From: Zantedeschia hybrid cultivar
Taxonomy: Eukaryota > Streptophyta > Magnoliopsida > Alismatales > Araceae
NCBI GenBank assembly: GCA_030544215.1
Contig: JARZZO010000009.1
Span: 49,843,129 to 49,907,128, forward strand
Direction of reading: 5' to 3'
DNA: 64,000 bases
Under the pieces are notes generated by a model. That model worked only from the letters and a program-made list of their open reading frames with translations, ran no database searches and had not been told where the DNA came from. Made by a program: the position numbers and the translations under genes. Positions 57,424 through 64,000 of this stretch are shown here, piece by piece. Positions within the stretch are counted from its first letter, which is position 1. The number at the start of each line of letters is the position of its first letter.

Positions 57424-59519
57424 TGTAAGGACCCGCCACCCTATAATCGGAGATCCAATTACTAAATAGGTACCGAATTATTAAATTTGGAGCCAAACTA
57501 GGATCTCGATAAGTCTGGAAAATAAATGATAAACTAAGCTAAACATTCACATCACATCGAATTGTAAAAAGAAGTGCAGAAATTAAAATTTATTACAATT
57601 TGATTTGACTCAGCAATTAATTACATATTCCAATAGAAAAGAAATAATTAAGCTACAGGTCATAAAAGAAAATAACAACTACCTCGGGGCATACCTTGGA
57701 ACAGCGGCTGCTAGGGCGCAACCCAAGGCAACACTCTCCTCGCTACGCATGCCTGGAACCCTCACCTGAAAACCGCAGGGGGTGAATCTCATCGAAAAAG
57801 ACTCAGTAGGGATCCTTCGATCCCCACCACCCACTCACACACCCACAAGTGCAATACACAAATATAGGCAATTTAACTAAATAAAGCAGAAAACACAACT
57901 CCCAGATTTCAATATAAAACACATGCATTCATAACAGTAATATGCACGACTCTAAAACGACTCCACCACGGAGTCCACAACTAGCGTCTTGACTAAACAC
58001 ACAAACCACGCGGCCAAACACGAAAAACACCGACCCGCTGAGACTAAACAGCAACCCCTAGGATAGCGCGCTGGCTACTCCGGCCTGACAAGCTCCAGGT
58101 GGTTCTGCTTCCCCCAGCATGAGTGACACTCCGAATGTACCACTCCCACACCGGTACTAGCTATACCCCGGGGTACACCAGGTGACCCTCTCTCTAGGCG
58201 TCACCCCACCACTCTCACACCGGCGCCGTGTCACTCCCACACCGACACAGGGTGCCTAAGCGCTAACAACTGTCACTCTAGGCCCACGATCGCACAAAAC
58301 GCAACACGATGCGATCCGATCATGTAGAAATCATCATCCTCGAGTATATTTTCAAACATGCATTTATCCAAACTATCTAACAATGTAAACATATGTTAAT
58401 TGCATGCTTTAATGAGATTTTGTCTTAAATCGCGTCGCCCAAGGCCGATGTCATTCAAGACCCCTAAACTACTTCATTCGAAAACTGGCCTCGGAAGATA
58501 GCCTAAAACACGTCGTGCAAGGTAGTCATCTTTTAAAAGGCGTCGCTCTCCCTAGTCGCCTACTCACGACAGAAACAGAATCAGGCCTCAGGGTGATCCG
58601 AACTAAAATGCGTCGTGCAAGGGGGTCGCCGTTTGAATGGCGTCGCTGTCCCTGGACGCTATTCAATCCAGAGACATAGTTTATTATCTGGGATAAATTG
58701 CATCATGGGTGGAAGCCGCCTTTTAAATGGTGTCGCTGTCCCTAGACGTCATTTAACCCTTACAGACAGGTTCTCCCTCCGCCTCCTCCCAATTCACAAG
58801 GTGGGATTTTCTCCCCCAAATGGCACAAAAACGCCATAAAATAGAGGAGTAGGAGGATAACCCAAATACCCAATAAAAACCTACCATTCCTAATTTTGTG
58901 ATATTAGCATTTTCACCCCGAGATTCCCCTAAACATGCTTGAAAGCGGGAAAACATGGTTTTAAACAAAACATTGCGAAGATCGTCACCCTACTGGTTAC
59001 TCGAACTCCTCCGAGCTCCAAGCCGCCGAACCGCCACGCCACGAGCCGCCGCCAGTACCGTCGTGGACGTCGTTACTCCATCGGGACGTCGGCCGCCGTC
59101 TGGAGAGAAATGCGGAGGAAGTGGTGGTGGTAGTGGTGGAAGTTAGGAGGTTGATGGAGTGGAAGGAGAGGAAGAATGGGGAGAGTAAAGGAAGGAGAAG
59201 GGGAGGGGGGAACCGGATGGGTCGGAGGGGAGAAGGAGGAGAGAGAGAGAAATGGAGAGAATGATGGAAATGAGGGAGGGTTCGCGGGGTCAAACTGAAA
59301 CTAGATAAAATGCGTCGTCCAAGACCGACGTCATTCAAACGACAAGACGGGTCGTACACTGACATACCAGGGTCGTACCCTAAATGGTGTCGTCCGTACA
59401 AGACGCCATTCAGACGAAAAGACCGGGGCCGTACTCCCGCGGCCGAACACCAGCCCAAAATCAAGGAGTTCGACATCGAAACTGACCCGATAACCGGATT
59501 TGAAACCTCAATCCTTACA
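57424..59519 (-). mobile_element. Solo A-family LTR in copia LTR G
   Basis: 2,096 bp on the minus strand (plus-strand TGTAAGGACC...CCTTACA), flanked by perfect AAAAG duplications and without internal region. Short sub-family, closest in layout to 45366-47457. Dyads lie at about 58430-58765 and 59300-59420. Confidence 0.9.
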
Positions 59520-60596
59520 AAAAGAATCTTAGGTTTAGTATATTTGTCCATACGATAATATCCCGTTTTGCAAGAATAAATTGTGTGTGATCCTCTAGGC
59601 CCATAATTACTCAGATTTTAAGATCCATTAACTTCTAATCTAATTAGAAGTAAATTAAACTAGTTATTCTCAATAACTGTTTAATTTAATCCGGACCGAT
59701 GATCACGTTGGGTCAAGCAAATCTGTGTGATCCCAAACGACGCTGGGTTCAATAACACCCTATCTGGTACCTGTCAGTCTTCAGTTGTCGCATCGCTATA
59801 ATCCCTCATTCGTTCTATGAGTCCGATACGATTGTATTGTTTGGTTATTGTCAAACCACTAGAGATCGTGTCGTCTGACCATGACCTCCTCAATTACTTC
59901 ATGTTCGTTCCAAACGAACCGAAACTACCCTGGCCAGGGGTTTAATGAAACGTCCATGTCATGACCCTTTAATTGTCCGAAATATACCTGACAATAAGCG
60001 ATCCCCTTCTTGAACATTAGCAGTCTTACATGTATTTCAATATGGCTAATAATTTGGTGTTTCATGACTTATGAATAAAGTCACTTAACCAAAACTCAGA
60101 CCATACTGGTCCTCACGCAAGACCCTATTAATGTCTCAGGTCTAAGGATCAACGATACTACTGAAGCAAATGGATCTTCAGTTGACGTTAGGTATAATTA
60201 ACCATTTGAAGATCCATCAGCTGATCAGTTCAGTAGACATCTTCCTAGGATGAACACCCACACATATGCGTTGATGCCCCGCACCTGTGACCGTGAGATT
60301 GATCATCTACACATCATGTGTGCCGATTTACAAGTAATTAATGTCCTAGGATGATTACTCTCCAATCGGGAATAGTTTAAGGTATGTGTCCATGTATAGT
60401 CAAACCCACATTCGAGATCCTATCTTAAATTGACTTTACAATCACATATCCTAGGGACAATGTAAAGCAATTCACATATTACAAATATATGCTCTAATTA
60501 CCACTTACTATGTCGAACAAGATTGTACATCATATTGGGCCTACCCGGCCCAGAATTGGCTCTTTGGACACCCAAATACTAGCAATCTCCCACTTG

Positions 60597-60759
60597 TACT
60601 ACAACCAATTGCTCATAGTTTTGAGGCCCATTTTATCCCGATGACGCTCAAACATAATATGTGACAAAGGCGTAGTCAATGGGTATGCGCTATTGTCTTC
60701 TGATGGTACTCGTTCTACCACCACATCTCCTCGTACAACAATCTCTCGAATCAGGTGGA
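60597..60759 (-). pseudogene. C-terminal end of copia G pol (RNase H)
   Basis: Encodes LIREIVVRGDVVVERVPSED...PLSHIMFERHRDKMGL, the characteristic end of plant copia polyproteins. It keeps an open frame, but its upstream part is lost: at 60760 it runs into a scrap of B-type LTR. Confidence 0.85.
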
Positions 60760-61040
60760 TGTGGATGCCCAAAATGTCCCCCACTTCCTTTCGCGGGAGG
60801 CCTCCGTCCGTCGTATAGCAGCAGCGATAAGGTGTTAGGAATTAAAGTGTGTGATCGCCAAGAGCATTACCTTGAAGTAAGTTGATCCCGTCTTGTTGGA
60901 GCGGGGGTTATGGATTCCTCTTCTCTGCCTCCGGCTGGCCAAAGGGAGAGAGCTCGGTAGTCCACGCGCAAACTGTGGTAAGAGCCCCTGAGAAAAAAGA
61001 CAAAACAAAGTAAAGAAAACCCAATTAGAACTGTGATATG
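60760..61040 (-). mobile_element. Fragment of B-type LTR
   Basis: Follows the end of B's LTR (plus-strand TGTGGATGCCCAAAATGTCC, compare TGTAGGCGCCCGGAATGTCC at 3926) through the AGAGCATTACCTT block and the CCAATTAGAACTGTG block. It is cut at 61040 by copia LTR H. More diverged than B's own LTRs. Confidence 0.78.
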
Positions 61041-62626
61041 TGTTGGGATCCGGGCGGGACGCGAAGAACGCAGCAGAAACGAAGAACAAAAATTAATCCC
61101 GCCCGATACCCGCTGATCCGATTCGGAACGAAAAACTCAAACCGAAAAATCGTGTTTGAATATGATTACCGTGTGCGGATTCGAATCCGCTTCCGTCTCG
61201 GTTCCGTCGAGGCGATGTCGCGAGCCGCACAAGCGTCCGGCCTCCAGCGGTATACACGCGATCCTCCGCGGTGGTTCGTACTCAATCCCTCATCCGTATC
61301 AGCTCGCTCGTTGAAGATCCGTCGCAGCAACGATTGCGGAAATCCCGCCGACGGGAATTCCCGACTTTCGGGAATCACGCGCGGCGGAGACGGAAGCTGT
61401 TCTGGCGCGCCGAACGGGACGCCCAGAGGAAGAGAGAGAAAGCGGGGATGACGGCCAACAAGGGAAATCTTGAAGCTTGGTCCAGGGTTTCTCAACAGCA
61501 TGTATATATATTAAGTCGGCGCGACTTTTTACAAAAGTCCCCGAGTTAATATAAATCCCACTTATGTACCACCAACTGAGAATCTTATTGCGTGTGACCC
61601 TCTGGGCCCATTTACCAGTCCGGTTTTCAGCCCGTTAAGTCCAATAACTAGTTATTGACTTATTGTAATTAATTAATATCTAGATATTAACTAATTACTT
61701 AACCGAATTATCATCGCATGTAAATTCGGCCGGACATCCGATCAAGTTGGGTGCCAAGCAACACCGCATGATCTCGGAAGGTAATGGGGTTCAGCAGCCC
61801 ACTCATGGAACCTTTCCGTCCACAGTTACCACGTGGCTATAATCTTTCGTTCGCACAATGCTCTCGAGTTAACCTAGGGTATGGTCAACTGTCAAACCCT
61901 AGAGTGTCAACTCACTTGAATCAGACTCCGCTTTACAATATCCGAAAACCACTTTTCTGATATTGTTTTTGCTCTGGCCAGAGACTCCTGCGGATCTACT
62001 CTAGAGCATTCTCTCTCCAGTTACCTGAGAGCGAACGATCCTTTATTGAACACACAATCACCTTCGAAGGTCTTCCGCTGGACCCGATCCTTGACTATTT
62101 GAGATCCCGTGGATAGGGATTCGTAGGTCAAGGTCAAAGTCCAGAAGTCCACCGACAAGGTGTCTTTGGTGTCTCAAGTCCAAAGATCAACCACGCTACT
62201 ATGACGATGAATCAAGCCGATTGACAGTCAGGTAAATTACCATTCGGCGATTCATGTCGGATCAGTTCAGTGAACTCATTCTCCAATGAGCACCTACAGG
62301 TTTACCATTGTGTCTCCACACTAGTAACTAACGAGATCAGTTACCCTCGTCATATGAGCTGGAATAACCTGTACTAGTATAACCGGATGTTTGATGTCCT
62401 TCTCAAACATCCTACGACAAGGAACAATTGAGAATATGTGTTTATAAGTCATCAGTCTCATTATTATGATCTCATCATAATCTGATGACTATTGCACATA
62501 TTCATGGACTTCATTATACGCAATTATAAATATGCCAATCTACATAATGAATTTAATGTCATTTATTAGTGAACCAGATTGAAATAGGTGCCTTATGATT
62601 GGCTTAGAGGACACCTATATCCATCA
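61041..62626 (-). repeat. Copia LTR H (3' LTR)
   Basis: 1,586 bp, plus-strand ends TGTTGGGATCC and TATCCATCA. It shares the GTGCCAAGCAACACCGC block (61749) with LTRs C and G and has a 16-bp perfect palindrome, GCGGATTCGAATCCGC, at 61175-61190, like LTR C. A polypurine tract (minus-strand AAGTGGGAGAT) follows at 62627-62637. The other end of the element is outside the window. Confidence 0.8.
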
Positions 62627-62637
62627 ATCTCCCACTT

Positions 62638-64000
62638 GGACTCAAGCCAATCACTTTCGCATTTGATCTCCATCAAATCTAGGTGATGCTCACATAAGGT
62701 CTGTGACTAAGACTTGGTCAGGGATCTGCTAAATTATCTACAGATGAAATATTTCCATGACGTTATTTCCTCTTAATCCTTTGTCTCTGAACCTGTGAAA
62801 GAGCCTCAGAATGTTCTGTAACTTCTGAGGAGACCATGGCTCGATCACACAATTCATTGCTCCCACTGTTGTCCTACAACAACGAGATTTAATCAGAGAC
62901 CTTTTAGAACTACATCTAGTTCAGGGATGAACCTTTTCATCCATACTGTTCCAATAACAGTATCACTTGTCTATGTCGTCATCTTAATATCGAGTTTTGG
63001 ATTGGAACCATTCCAACTGATACCTTTCTACTAGAAGGTTGAATCCATTATTTGACTTGAAATTTGAGTCAGTGTGACCTCATAGTTTCAAATCATCCTC
63101 TCCATATACGTGAATGCATCCTTAGCACTTCTCAAGCGCTTAATGATGCATTTCACTCATGTATCCTTTAAGGAATCTTTTCTTTAAAGGAATAAATTAC
63201 ATATCTCAACAATTGAGACTTATTATGAAATTTATAACAAACATTTTGACATACAGGTCAATATAATATCCCCACCAATCTATCTTAATAGATTCATATT
63301 TCCAATACGTGGAATATTATAACTAAACTTATTATGGAGGAAAACATGGTTAACAATGCTTTCACTAATAGTAACATCCTGAAATCATTCTTAATAACTT
63401 TGATGTTATTATCATAAAGCATTACTAAAGTGACCGTGCTCCCACTGTCCTTTCTGAACACACACAATCCGTGATCATTCTTAATGATCACATAGTATTT
63501 GACCATTAAGTCAAAACTTTTATTACAACTTACGAAGTTTCAGTTTGATTCAAAATAATTTTGAAATCATAACTTGCTTCCTGGACATTCTAAAAGCTTT
63601 AAAGGTATATCATATACATCTTTACCTCAATCACATTGAGTGGACGCTTTTAATATCCAACTGTCATCATCTCATGATAGGCAGTATTGACAAGTAGAAT
63701 TCTGATAAACTCATCAATCTCAAAGTTGTAATGACAGAGAGCATCATTATCATAGATTTTAGATCATAATCTATTTTGAGCTCCTCTCATCTTACTAAAT
63801 CAGATATGTCAAACACATCCTTTTAGTCACAGAGAGAATCTCAAAAAATCTATGAAGCTCTCTGATGTGTGTCATGAGTGGTTCCAAAAAACTAAAGATT
63901 ATCTAATAATCTTATGTTAACTTGTGAATCTAGAACATCTTCTAGTTTTATCAGCTCCCACTGTCTTCTTAGAGGACATATTCCTCTCTACAGAAGACAG
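62638..64000 (-). pseudogene. Copia H pol remnant, runs off window
   Basis: Degenerate RNase H and reverse transcriptase on the minus strand. 63294-63506 gives GLCVFRKDSGSTVTLVMLYD, where the YVDD aspartates would follow, then a decayed region. The plus-strand text parallels element C (34175-35240) block for block: ATCTGCTA near 62727, GTGAAAGAGCCTCAGA near 62795 and CTCCCACTG near 63440. No open frame above 70 codons remains. Confidence 0.7.

Larger units (their letters stand above)
56897..60584 (-). mobile_element. Copia LTR G with nested solo A LTR
   Basis: Plus-strand ends TGTGTAGGG and TACTAGCA. Without the insert it is about 1.59 kb, the size of C's LTR, and it shares the GATCACGTTGGGT block (59700). 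Directly after it comes a polypurine tract (minus-strand AGTGGGAGAT, 60585-60596) and the last part of pol, so this is a 3' LTR in minus orientation. The left end is placed by TG and by size, so it may be off by a few bases. Confidence 0.72.

Overview
The window looks like intergenic DNA from a large, repeat-rich flowering-plant genome. The evidence is wall-to-wall LTR retrotransposons of plant type: Ty3/gypsy of the Tekay/Del chromovirus and Tat/Ogre-like kinds, and Ty1/copia. tRNA-iMet primer sites and 5-bp target duplications are present, and a short fragment of a plant TORTIFOLIA1-like gene is the only host-gene trace I could recognise. I cannot name the species. I see no complete host gene, no rRNA or tRNA gene and no CRISPR array.

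Layout. 1-419 and 420-1778 are two partial LTRs of one family, here called A, head to head. 1779-2176 plus 18357-19636 is the LTR end, primer site and leader of a plus-strand copia element. It is split by element A (2177-18351, TSD ATTAA), a gag-only element with 2.6-kb LTRs. Element A's 5' LTR is split by element B (3926-13321, minus strand), a Tat-like element carrying gag, protease and a G-patch but no reverse transcriptase. From 19645 to 52140 lie two diverged direct copies (E1, E2) of a ~3.2-kb segment. E1 is split by element D (21363-43702, minus strand, TSD TATGT), a Tekay/Del chromovirus with decayed gag-pol. D holds a solo A LTR in its integrase (25091-27822) and a copia element C (32609-41948, minus) in its 5' LTR. 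A solo A LTR (45366-47457) separates E1 from E2, and a solo Tat-like LTR, F (48686-49950), sits in E2. 52141-55400 holds low-complexity and tandem-repeat DNA. 55401-55989 is the TORTIFOLIA1-like fragment. 56897-64000 is another nest: copia LTR G with a solo A LTR inside it, then a scrap of B LTR, then copia LTR H, whose element runs out of the window.

How the pieces act together. Nothing here looks fully autonomous. A and B are non-autonomous elements that would need enzymes from relatives; C, D and H are decayed; four LTRs have precise TSDs and no internal region (three of A, one F), which points to frequent LTR-LTR recombination.

Most notable pattern. The A LTRs carry many copies of a 34-bp dyad: two ~12-bp arms with core GGCGTC and GACGCC, separated in nearly every copy I read by exactly 10 variable bases. 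The same dyad, with the same 10-base spacer, recurs in solo LTR F, which belongs to a different LTR family. Element B has its own, different hairpin arrays: 21-bp units in its leader and ~30-bp units in its LTRs. These regular dyad arrays are the best candidate for something undescribed.
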